From positions 368,400-432,399 of the forward strand of contig JACKMU010000003.1 of the NCBI GenBank assembly GCA_024235215.1: a stretch of 64,000 nucleotides of DNA, given 5' to 3'. Below the pieces are notes generated by a model, which saw only the letters and a list, made by a program, of their open reading frames with translations, had not been told where the DNA came from and did not search any database. Origin of the DNA: Chromatiaceae bacterium. Its GTDB lineage: Bacteria > Pseudomonadota > Gammaproteobacteria > Chromatiales > Chromatiaceae. Made by a program: the position numbers and the translations under genes. Shown in pieces: positions 8,597 to 16,190 of this stretch (position 1 is its first letter; the number at the start of each line of letters is the position of its first letter).

Positions 8597-9424
8597 ATGA
8601 ATCTAACTAAGCATCTTCTTCTAATCGTGGCATCAATTGCGGTTGTCACCGGGTATTCAGCGGTACGGGCTGATCAGCTTGATACCGTGATTAAGCGGGG
8701 TGTACTGAACTGTGGCGTGGTGCTCGACTTTCCACCCATGGGCTATTTTGACAAAGAGAACAAGCCGGCAGGATTCGACGTCGACTACTGCAACGATCTG
8801 GCAACCGCAATGGGAGTCAAAGCTGAAATCATCAACCTCACCTGGGGAGACAGAATTCCATCCCTGGTCTCCGGCAAAACCGACGTGGTGATCGGCTCTA
8901 CGTCGGATACTCTGGAGAGGGCTAAATCGGTCGGTTTCTCCTACCCCTATTTCGTCTTCAAATTCCAGGTTTTCTCTAAGAAAGGCGCCCCGATCAACAG
9001 CTTCGATGACCTGAAAAACGTCAAGGTGGGTGCCGCACTTGGCACTACCTACGAAACCGAGTATCTCGCCTACGCCGCGAAGAAGGGATGGGGCAAAGGG
9101 AACTACACCGCTTTCAAGTCTGAAAACGATGCCTTTCTCGGCCTTTATCAGGGCAAGGTGGATGCGATCATCTCCACCAACACCAATATCGCCACCAAAC
9201 TTCAGACCGATGAGTTCAAGGATTACGTGGCCGGACCTTATGTGCCGAACTACGACGATGTCGTCGGTTTGATCGCGAAGAGGAGTGAAGTAGCCTGGAT
9301 AGACTACCTCAATCTCTTTCTGATTCACCAGATCAGAGATGGCAAGATGAACCAGAGGTACAACAAACATTTCGGCTCCGATGCGCCGGATGATCTGATT
9401 CAGGCACTTAGAGACAACAAGTAA
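8597..9424 (+). CDS. Periplasmic amino acid-binding protein of an ABC importer
   Basis: A 275-residue family 3 solute-binding protein. A signal peptide (residues 1 to about 25) precedes the typical start RGVLNCGVVLDFPPMGYFD and the GFDVDYCNDLA segment that marks the SBP_bac_3 fold. Proteins of this type capture polar amino acids in the periplasm and deliver them to the two permeases encoded next. A good AAGGAG ribosome binding site lies upstream. The exact amino acid cannot be read from the sequence. It is the first gene of a four-gene operon. Confidence 0.9.
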   Translation: MNLTKHLLLIVASIAVVTGYSAVRADQLDTVIKRGVLNCGVVLDFPPMGYFDKENKPAGFDVDYCNDLATAMGVKAEIINLTWGDRIPSLVSGKTDVVIGSTSDTLERAKSVGFSYPYFVFKFQVFSKKGAPINSFDDLKNVKVGAALGTTYETEYLAYAAKKGWGKGNYTAFKSENDAFLGLYQGKVDAIISTNTNIATKLQTDEFKDYVAGPYVPNYDDVVGLIAKRSEVAWIDYLNLFLIHQIRDGKMNQRYNKHFGSDAPDDLIQALRDNK

Positions 9425-9443
9425 TCCATTATCGATGGACTGA

Positions 9444-9474
9444 GCGGCTCCCTATCCATATAAAGGGGAGCCGC
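9444..9474 (+). promoter_or_regulatory. Intercistronic stem-loop after the binding-protein gene
   Basis: GCGGCTCCC and GGGAGCCGC form a perfect 9-bp stem with a 13-nt loop, 20 bp after the binding-protein stop and not followed by a U-run. Such hairpins in binding-protein operons usually protect the upstream message and lower expression of the downstream permease genes. It could also act as a weak terminator. Confidence 0.6.
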
Positions 9475-9570
9475 CCGTTCAATTTCCAGCGCAGACCCCT
9501 CACGCCGCTCGGTCTCCGCTATGGCTGCTGACCCAAGGGAATTATGAGCGCTCGATAGAGAGAAGTTTGT

Positions 9571-10236
9571 ATGGAGTATGAATTCCATTGGATTATCGTT
9601 TTCCAGAAACTACCCCAACTGCTGAACGGAGCCTTTGTAACACTACACGTTTCCGTTCTGTCGATGCTGATCGGTATCACCATCGCGGTGCTGCTGGCCA
9701 TTATGAAGATGTCCAAAGCCAGAATTGTCTCCCTTCCGGCAACGCTATGGGTTGAGATCGCAAGGAACACGCCGGCGCTGTTTCAGATCTATATGGCCTA
9801 CTTCGGACTGGGGGCTTTCGGCATCCACCTCTCTCCCTATGCAGCCGTGCTCAGCGCCCTTGTCTTCGTCAATGCGGGATATCTTACAGAGACCTTCCGG
9901 GGTGGATTTCAAGCGATCCCCAAGACACAATACAGTGCTTCCAAATCTCTCGGGATGAACAGTGTGCAGATCTATCGCTATATCATCCTGCCGCAGATGT
10001 TCCGCCGCATCTACCACCCGATGACCAATCAGTTCGTCTGGTCGATCCTGATGAGTTCATTGGGCATACTGGTCGGAATGGATGAACTCTCCGGAGAGAC
10101 GCAGAGGCTGCAGTCGCTCTCTTTCAGAACCCTGGAATTTTTCATCGTCGCTGCGGTGATGTACTTCCTGATCACCAAACTGGTGCTTTTCAGTGCGGCG
10201 CTCATCGCAAGAAGAGTTTTCAGGGGAGATTTATGA
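9571..10236 (+). CDS. Amino acid ABC transporter permease (HisM/GltK type), first
   Basis: A 221-residue inner-membrane permease with about five hydrophobic segments. The N-terminal QLLNGAFVTLHVSVLSMLIG and the EAA-type loop near residues 120-140 (sequence ...YSASKSLGMNSVQIYRYIILPQ) are typical of the polar amino acid uptake family. It forms a heterodimeric channel with the next gene product. Its stop overlaps the next start by 4 bp (ATGA), which couples translation. Confidence 0.92.
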   Translation: MEYEFHWIIVFQKLPQLLNGAFVTLHVSVLSMLIGITIAVLLAIMKMSKARIVSLPATLWVEIARNTPALFQIYMAYFGLGAFGIHLSPYAAVLSALVFVNAGYLTETFRGGFQAIPKTQYSASKSLGMNSVQIYRYIILPQMFRRIYHPMTNQFVWSILMSSLGILVGMDELSGETQRLQSLSFRTLEFFIVAAVMYFLITKLVLFSAALIARRVFRGDL

Positions 10237-10892
10237 TGGGCAACTCCTTTTTCACTCCGTTGTCCTGGAATGATACCGGCTTTATTCTGACCGGCGTGCT
10301 CAATACCGTCACCATTTCACTGGTGGCAATCATTGTCGGCACCCTACTCGGTCTGGCTGTTGGATTCATCCGAGCGGAAGCCAACAGGTTCACCAACATC
10401 CTGCTGGGTGGAGTACTGGATGCCTTGAGGAGCGTTCCGCTGATCATTCAGCTGATACTCTTCAGTACCTATGTTGGTGCTATTGGCCATCCGCTCGATC
10501 CTTTCGTCACCGGCTCGATCGTGCTCTCCCTCTATAGCATGGCGTTCATGAGCGAAGTGTTCCGCGGCGGCTTCGAGAGTGTGCACCACTCGATGGCAAC
10601 CGCCGCCAGGTCGCTCGGAATGAGCTACTGGCAAACGGTGGCCTATATACGACTCCCGATCGGCTTGCGGGCTGTCTTCCCCTCCTGGCTGGGGGTGGCA
10701 CTGAGCGTGATCAAAGACTCCGCGCTGGTGTCGGTGATCGGCTATATGGAACTGCTGCGCACGTCGGAACAGTTGATATCGCGAACCCAGCAACCGCTGG
10801 AGATACTGATCGGTGTGGGTCTCTTCTATTTCATCGTCTCTTATCCACTCTCTCTGTACGGAAGGTATATAGAAAGGAAAATGGCAATATGA
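10233..10892 (+). CDS. Amino acid ABC transporter permease, second
   Basis: A 219-residue permease homologous to the preceding one. It starts with TGVLNTVTISLVAIIVGTLL, and the EAA-type loop (TAARSLGMSYWQTVAYIRLP, about 121-140) that docks on the ATPase is intact. It overlaps both neighbours by 4 bp, so the two permeases and the ATPase are made as a tightly coupled set. Nothing unusual. Confidence 0.92.
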   Translation: MMGNSFFTPLSWNDTGFILTGVLNTVTISLVAIIVGTLLGLAVGFIRAEANRFTNILLGGVLDALRSVPLIIQLILFSTYVGAIGHPLDPFVTGSIVLSLYSMAFMSEVFRGGFESVHHSMATAARSLGMSYWQTVAYIRLPIGLRAVFPSWLGVALSVIKDSALVSVIGYMELLRTSEQLISRTQQPLEILIGVGLFYFIVSYPLSLYGRYIERKMAI

Positions 10893-11614
10893 TCCAGATT
10901 CAAAACGTACATAAATCCTTTGGCAGTCTGGAAGTGTTGAAAGGGATCAACCTGGAGGTGAATAAAGGAGAGGTGGTCAGCGTGATCGGCGGCAGCGGCA
11001 GCGGCAAGTCGACGCTGCTCTACTGTATCAATGCCATCGAGAAGATCCAGCAGGGAAGGATCATTGTCGATGATATCGACGTTCACGCAAAAAGCACCAA
11101 CCGGGATAAATTGCGGCAGAAGCTGGGTATGGTATTTCAGCAGTGGAACTCCTTTCCACACCTCACAGTCCTCGAGAATGCATCCCTTGCCCCGCGCATC
11201 GTTCTGAAGATGGGCAGGAAAGAGGCCATGGAAATCGCTAAGAAAGAGCTTAACCACGTCGGTCTTGGCGACAAATTCGACGAGTATCCTACCCGTATGT
11301 CCGGGGGCCAACAGCAGCGGCTGGCGATTGCTCGAGCGCTGGCCATGAAACCTGATTACATGCTGTTTGACGAGGTCACCTCGGCCCTGGATCCGGAACT
11401 TGTCGGCGAGGTACTCGACACGCTACGCATGCTACGCGACGATGGGATGACAATGATCTGCGTAACCCACGAAATCGCTTTCGCACGTGAAGTGTCAGAC
11501 AAGGTGGCCTTTTTTCATCAGGGTGTGATCGAGGAGATTGGCACTCCGGAACAGGTGATCGTCAATCCCCGGAAAGAGGCGACGCAAAAATTTCTCAGCA
11601 AAGTCCTGCATTGA
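10889..11614 (+). CDS. Amino acid ABC transporter ATP-binding protein (GlnQ type)
   Basis: A 241-residue ATPase. Walker A is GGSGSGKST (34-42), the signature SGGQQQR (138-144) and Walker B LFDEVTSALDPE with D161/E162. The HisP/GlnQ subgroup is clear from these motifs and the length. It powers the importer encoded by the three preceding genes. A degenerate transporter remnant begins about 30 bp after its stop. Confidence 0.93.
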   Translation: MIQIQNVHKSFGSLEVLKGINLEVNKGEVVSVIGGSGSGKSTLLYCINAIEKIQQGRIIVDDIDVHAKSTNRDKLRQKLGMVFQQWNSFPHLTVLENASLAPRIVLKMGRKEAMEIAKKELNHVGLGDKFDEYPTRMSGGQQQRLAIARALAMKPDYMLFDEVTSALDPELVGEVLDTLRMLRDDGMTMICVTHEIAFAREVSDKVAFFHQGVIEEIGTPEQVIVNPRKEATQKFLSKVLH

Positions 11615-11645
11615 GAACGGAGAGACGGTCATCAACGGCCATTGG

Positions 11646-11903
11646 ATGATCCTCGGTGGAGCACTGCTCTGGGGCACCACCGGCACTGCGGTAGGCATCG
11701 GCAGCGCCTCCGTGGTTGGTGGGATCCTCGGTTTTCTGTTTCGCGGAGAGCGGCTGGGACGCCACTGGTTACTGGCCACCCTGGGCTTGCTTCTCCTGAA
11801 TGAGCAGCTGGACCTGCAAGCAGGCAGCGGCATCATTCTTATCTTTATCGGGCTGCCAGTGCTGATCCGGGCTGTCCCAAATACCACGCTTCAAGTGCAT
11901 TAA
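11646..11903 (+). pseudogene. Internally deleted DMT/EamA transporter remnant
   Basis: An 85-codon open frame that reads as three joined pieces of an EamA-family transporter. It begins with the N-terminal segment ILGGALLWGTTGTA, jumps to a mid-protein segment AVGIGSASVVGGILGFLF with RGERLGRHWLLAT, then to a C-terminal segment LLLLNEQLDL followed by GIILIFIGLPVL. Intact family members have about 280-300 residues and 10 membrane segments; this keeps only about three. Both joints are in frame. The last base of its stop codon is the first base of the start of the next, intact DMT gene. It is almost certainly not a working transporter, though a short peptide could still be made. Confidence 0.7.
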
Positions 11904-12775
11904 TGAACCCCCAGCAACAGGCGATGATTTTTGGTGTCAGCGCCGTGCTGCTCTGGTCCACGGTGGCCACTGCCTTCAAGCTGTCACTGCGTTACAGCAC
12001 TCCGATTGAACTACTCCTATACTCCAGCCTCTTCTCAACGCTGGTGATCGGAACCATCCTCGGCGTGCAGCATAAGTTCCACCTGGTCTTGCAATGTGCT
12101 CGCCAGGAGTACCTGCTCTCCATGCTGCTCGGGTTTTTAAGCCCCTTCCTCTACTATCTGATCCTGTTCAAGGCCTACGATCTTCTTCCTGCGCAGCAAG
12201 CGCAGCCAATCAACTATACCTGGGCCATCACCCTTTCCCTGCTATCTGTTCCGCTGCTGAAACAGAAGGTCGGCTGGCAACTCTGGTTGGCCCTGATGGT
12301 CAGCTACTGTGGTGTGGTGATCATATCCACGGAAGGCGACCCATTCAGCCTGCACTTCACCAGTCCATTCGGTGTCGCACTCGCGTTATTCAGCACGGTA
12401 ATATGGGCACTCTACTGGATATTCAACACTCGGGACAAGCGGGATCCGGTGGTCGCTCTGTTTCTCAACTTCCTCTTCAGCCTACCTTTTATCCTGCTCT
12501 ACTACCTGCTGATCGGTGAACCAAGAATCCCGCGGATAAATGCACTGCTTGGTGGCATCTACGTAGGTACTTTCGAAATGGGGATCTGCTTCGTTCTCTG
12601 GCTGAAAGCGATGAAATTGACCGAAAACACTGCCAGAATCAGCAACCTGATCTTTCTCTCCCCATTCCTCTCTTTGGTTTTCATCCACTTCCTGCTCGGT
12701 GAGGAGATTCTACCGTCAACCTTCATCGGACTGATCCTGATCTTGGCCGGGCTTGGCTGCCAAAGGATCAGGTAG
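11903..12775 (+). CDS. DMT (EamA) family transporter
   Basis: A 290-residue membrane protein with about ten hydrophobic segments arranged as two EamA repeats (roughly 8-140 and 153-288). It has VLLWSTVATAFKL near the start and FLSPFLSLVFIHFLLGEE with LILAGL near the end. Members export or import metabolites, often amino acids; the substrate here is unknown. It is not a copy of the truncated transporter in front of it: the segments differ clearly in sequence. It ends about 60 bp before the tRNA-fMet terminator, on the opposite strand. Confidence 0.88.
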   Translation: MNPQQQAMIFGVSAVLLWSTVATAFKLSLRYSTPIELLLYSSLFSTLVIGTILGVQHKFHLVLQCARQEYLLSMLLGFLSPFLYYLILFKAYDLLPAQQAQPINYTWAITLSLLSVPLLKQKVGWQLWLALMVSYCGVVIISTEGDPFSLHFTSPFGVALALFSTVIWALYWIFNTRDKRDPVVALFLNFLFSLPFILLYYLLIGEPRIPRINALLGGIYVGTFEMGICFVLWLKAMKLTENTARISNLIFLSPFLSLVFIHFLLGEEILPSTFIGLILILAGLGCQRIR

Positions 12776-12837
12776 CAGGGTATAACACCAGGTTCGAGAA
12801 GAGGGAGCAGTCAATCTTAGTTTCAGTTTTGTTTGCC

Positions 12838-12875
12838 CCAAAAAAAACGGCTAGAAGTATAATCTCCAAGCCGTT
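12838..12875 (-). terminator. Rho-independent terminator of tRNA-fMet
   Basis: On the minus strand AACGGCT and AGCCGTT form a 7-bp stem with a 16-nt loop, followed by an uninterrupted run of T (12840-12847 as A on the plus strand). It begins 18 nt after the tRNA 3' end. Confidence 0.85.
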
Positions 12876-12892
12876 ATATAGAACCTTATAAT

Positions 12893-12969
12893 TGGTAGCG
12901 GGGGAAGGATTTGAACCTCCGACCTTCGGGTTATGAGCCCGACGAGCTGCCAGACTGCTCCACCCCGCA
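12893..12969 (-). tRNA. Initiator tRNA-fMet (CAT)
   Basis: A 77-nt tRNA including the encoded CCA. The anticodon is CAT in the loop CTCATAA, and the anticodon stem has three consecutive G:C pairs (GGG/CCC), the hallmark of initiator tRNA. Positions 2-7 (GCGGGG) pair with CCCCGC, while position 1 (T) and 72 (T) do not pair; lack of a 1:72 pair is required for formylation. The usual mismatch is C1:A72, so T1:T72 is unusual. It follows the nuo operon on the same strand but has its own terminator. Confidence 0.95.
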
Positions 12970-12981
12970 GCAGAGTTGCGA

Positions 12982-13010
12982 ATAGTACAGAGGCTGTCTT
13001 TATTCCGCAA
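12982..13010 (-). promoter_or_regulatory. Possible tRNA-fMet promoter
   Basis: On the minus strand TTGCGG and TACTAT are separated by exactly 17 bp and end 12 bp before the tRNA 5' end, the spacing expected of a tRNA promoter. The matches to consensus are moderate. The stretch 13011-13188 to the nuoN stop shows nothing else. Confidence 0.4.
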
Positions 13011-13188
13011 GCACTTTCTATGCTTTCTCGAAAATTAATCGATTGACTTGCTCTTTGATGCTGATGCTGCACCAAATACTGCAGCTTTTCTTCAGGAACA
13101 ACTACCGATGACTGCCCATTCATCTAATCCCGCCAAACAGAATCACTGAATAGACGGTATTTGCAGGGAAATCCCCAACTTTGTGAAG

Positions 13189-14631
13189 CTATGAAGAACC
13201 GATCGCGCGAGCACAGACCGAGAGTATCGTGGCCGGAAACATGCCCAGCACCAACATCAGTAGTCCGTTGACCGTAAGAGCGATGCGGGTATCCAGACCC
13301 GCTGTCAGCGGAGTCTCATCAGTCGGTTTGTCGAAATACATCAGTTTGACAATGCGCAGGTAGTAATAGACACCGATAATGGAGAAAAAGACACCGACCA
13401 GCGCCAACCAGGTCATGTCGATACTGATCACCGCCTCGAGCACGAACATCTTGGCAAAAAAGCCGACTGTCGGAGGAACTCCGGCCATAGAGAACATCAG
13501 CAGCAGCATCATCGCAGCGAACCAGGGGCTGCGGTCGTGCAGTCCTTTGTAGTCCTCCAGGTTCTCCGCCTCAAATCCGCGCCGGCTGGCCAACATCACG
13601 ATACCGAAGCCTCCCAACGCCATGAGTGCGTAAACAATACTGTAGAACATTGCAGAGGTATAGCCTTTGCTGGTGCCTGCCAGAATCCCAAGCAGAATGA
13701 AACCGACATGGGAGATGGTCGAATAGGCCAGCATGCGCTTGATGTTAGTCTGTGCTATGGCAATGACGTTGCCGATAGCCATCGACAGCACAGCCAAAAT
13801 CACCAGCATCCCCTGCCAGTCCGCATGCAACGGCTCCAGTCCGTCCACCAACAGACGCATTGCCAGTGCAAACGCGGCGATTTTCGGTGTGCTACCGATA
13901 AACAGCGTGACCGCAGTGGGCGCCCCGTGATAGACATCCGGCACCCACATATGCAGAGGAACCGCGCCAAATTTGAAGGCAAGTCCGATTACTACAAAGA
14001 CCAGCCCGAATATCAGTACCATGTTGTCCTTGCCGGTCTGAGCGACGGCACCAGCCACTGGTTGAAACTCTACCGAGCCGGTTGCACCGTAAATCATCGA
14101 GATTCCGTAAAGCAACATACCGGATGCGAGCGCACCCAGTACGAAGTATTTCATCGCCGCTTCCGAACCGATCTTTGAGTCGCGATCGAACGCGACTAGC
14201 GCATAGAGCGAAAGCGCTAACAGCTCCAGACCCAGGTAAACCGTCAGGAAGCTGTTGGCCGACACCATTACGGTCATACCCAGCACCGCGAAGAGACCGA
14301 GCACGTAGAACTCACCCTTGAACAGATTTCGGTCTAGCAGATAATCCTTTGAGTAGAGGAAGGCGCCGGCGCCGATCAGATAGATAGCCATCTTGAGCAC
14401 GTCGCCCATCGGATCGCGAACTATGCTGCCATAGAACAATACCTCCGCCTCCCTGCTCCCGGTCAGATAGACAACAGCGATCGCCAGCAGCAGGCTCGCC
14501 TGCGCTATTCCATAACTGACGATCCTCTGCTCCTCTTTGAGAAAAAGATCCACCACCAGAACCACACAAGTCATGGTGAGTAGAAAGAGCTCCGGCAAGA
14601 CCGGAATCAGGCTGGGCATCTCAAATTGCAT
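13189..14631 (-). CDS. nuoN: NADH-quinone oxidoreductase subunit N
   Basis: 480 residues with about 14 membrane helices, an antiporter-like proton-pumping subunit of complex I. It has the family core (YLGLELLALSLYALVAFDRD near 132-151; FKFGAVPLHMWVPDVYHGAP near 226-245). The glutamate in LGLELL lies in the conserved membrane position used for proton transfer. Last gene of the nuo operon; tRNA-fMet follows about 220 bp downstream. Length and motifs are normal. Confidence 0.97.
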   Translation of the reverse strand: MQFEMPSLIPVLPELFLLTMTCVVLVVDLFLKEEQRIVSYGIAQASLLLAIAVVYLTGSREAEVLFYGSIVRDPMGDVLKMAIYLIGAGAFLYSKDYLLDRNLFKGEFYVLGLFAVLGMTVMVSANSFLTVYLGLELLALSLYALVAFDRDSKIGSEAAMKYFVLGALASGMLLYGISMIYGATGSVEFQPVAGAVAQTGKDNMVLIFGLVFVVIGLAFKFGAVPLHMWVPDVYHGAPTAVTLFIGSTPKIAAFALAMRLLVDGLEPLHADWQGMLVILAVLSMAIGNVIAIAQTNIKRMLAYSTISHVGFILLGILAGTSKGYTSAMFYSIVYALMALGGFGIVMLASRRGFEAENLEDYKGLHDRSPWFAAMMLLLMFSMAGVPPTVGFFAKMFVLEAVISIDMTWLALVGVFFSIIGVYYYLRIVKLMYFDKPTDETPLTAGLDTRIALTVNGLLMLVLGMFPATILSVCARAIGSS

Positions 14632-14657
14632 GGATACTTATCTCGTTACGGGCCGAA

Positions 14658-16172
14658 TCAGAGCTTTGAAACGGCAATATGCTTCAACAGGTTGGCGATA
14701 GATGCATCCATCACCTCCACCAGCGGACCAGGCCAGAGGCCAAGCAACAGAACTGCCAGCGCCAGGGAACCGAGTATCAGAAGTTCGCGGTGGTTGATAT
14801 CCTGCAACGCGGCCACATTATTGTTGCCCACCTCACCAAAAACGACGCGCTTCACCATCCACAGGGTGTAGGCTGCTCCCAGAATAAGCGTGGTGGCAGC
14901 CAGGAAGGCATACCAGAAATCGGCACGCAGACTGGCGAGAATGACCATGAACTCGCCCACGAAACCTGAGGTACCAGGAAGCCCGGCATTCGCCATCGCA
15001 AAGAAGACCATGAACCCTGCAAAGATCGGCATCGTGTGGACTACTCCGCCATAGGAAGAGATCTCCCGACTGTGTACGCGGTCGTACAGCACACCAACAC
15101 AGAGGAAGAGTGCAGCAGAGATGAAGCCGTGTGAAACCATCTGTACCATGCCCCCCTCGACTCCAAGCATGGCGCCTGTTTCCGCGGTAGGGTTGGCAGA
15201 GATAGTGAAGACGATGAAAAAGCCGAGGGTCACGAATCCCATGTGTGCGATTGAGGAGTAGGCGATCAGCTTTTTCATATCCTGCTGTACCAGCGCGACA
15301 AAACCGATGTAGACCACTGCGATCAGAGAGAGGCTGATGATGAGCCAGTCGAGTTGATGACTGGCATCCGGCGAGATCGGTAAACTGAAGCGCAGAAAAC
15401 CATAACCGCCGATCTTCAACATGATCGCTGCCAGAATTACTGAACCACCGGTGGGGGCTTCAACATGGGCATCCGGCAACCAGGTATGTACCGGCCACAT
15501 AGGTACCTTAACGGCGAATGCCAGTAGAAAAGCGATGAAGATCAATATCTGCTCACTCAATCCCAGTTTAAGATCGTGGTATCCGAGAATATCGAATGAT
15601 CCGGACTGGAAGTACATATAGATCAACGCGACCAGCATGAACACCGAGCCGAAGAATGTGTAAAGAAAAAACTTGATGGTTGCGTATACCCGATTCGGCC
15701 CACCCCAGACACCGATGATGAGAAACATCGGAATCAGCATCGCTTCCCAAAAGACGTAGAACAGCATCGCGTCGAGCGCAGAGAAGACGCCGACCATCAC
15801 ACCTTCCATGATCAAAAATGCTGCCAAGTAGCTCGCCGGTTTATACTGAATCACCTCCCAGGCTGCGATGATCACGAACACCGTGATGAAGGTAGTGAGA
15901 ATGATCAGCGGCATGGAGATGCCGTCCACGCCCAGGTAGTACTCTATATTGAACAATGTGATCCACGGCGCGCGTTCGACAAACTGCATGTTCGATGTGG
16001 ATGTATCGAAACTACTGTAGAGCGGCAGACTCACGATGAAGGTCAACACCGAAATGATCAGCGCAGTCCAACGGGTTGCATTGGCGGCTTTGTTACCGCT
16101 GGCGAGGACCAGCAACCCACCTATGATGGGCAGCCAGATGGTCAGGCTTAGAATGGGCCAATCTGCGAACAT
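14658..16172 (-). CDS. nuoM: NADH-quinone oxidoreductase subunit M
   Basis: 504 residues, antiporter-like membrane subunit of complex I. The key glutamate E143 (FWEAMLIPMF) matches the essential Glu of the E. coli subunit, and KVPMWPVHTWLPDAHVEAPT near 223-242 is the conserved discontinuous-helix region. It pumps protons in the middle of the membrane arm, between NuoL and NuoN. It lies 18 bp after nuoL and 26 bp before nuoN, all on one strand. Confidence 0.97.
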   Translation of the reverse strand: MFADWPILSLTIWLPIIGGLLVLASGNKAANATRWTALIISVLTFIVSLPLYSSFDTSTSNMQFVERAPWITLFNIEYYLGVDGISMPLIILTTFITVFVIIAAWEVIQYKPASYLAAFLIMEGVMVGVFSALDAMLFYVFWEAMLIPMFLIIGVWGGPNRVYATIKFFLYTFFGSVFMLVALIYMYFQSGSFDILGYHDLKLGLSEQILIFIAFLLAFAVKVPMWPVHTWLPDAHVEAPTGGSVILAAIMLKIGGYGFLRFSLPISPDASHQLDWLIISLSLIAVVYIGFVALVQQDMKKLIAYSSIAHMGFVTLGFFIVFTISANPTAETGAMLGVEGGMVQMVSHGFISAALFLCVGVLYDRVHSREISSYGGVVHTMPIFAGFMVFFAMANAGLPGTSGFVGEFMVILASLRADFWYAFLAATTLILGAAYTLWMVKRVVFGEVGNNNVAALQDINHRELLILGSLALAVLLLGLWPGPLVEVMDASIANLLKHIAVSKL

Positions 16173-16190
16173 GCGTAGTATCCTGCCTTC

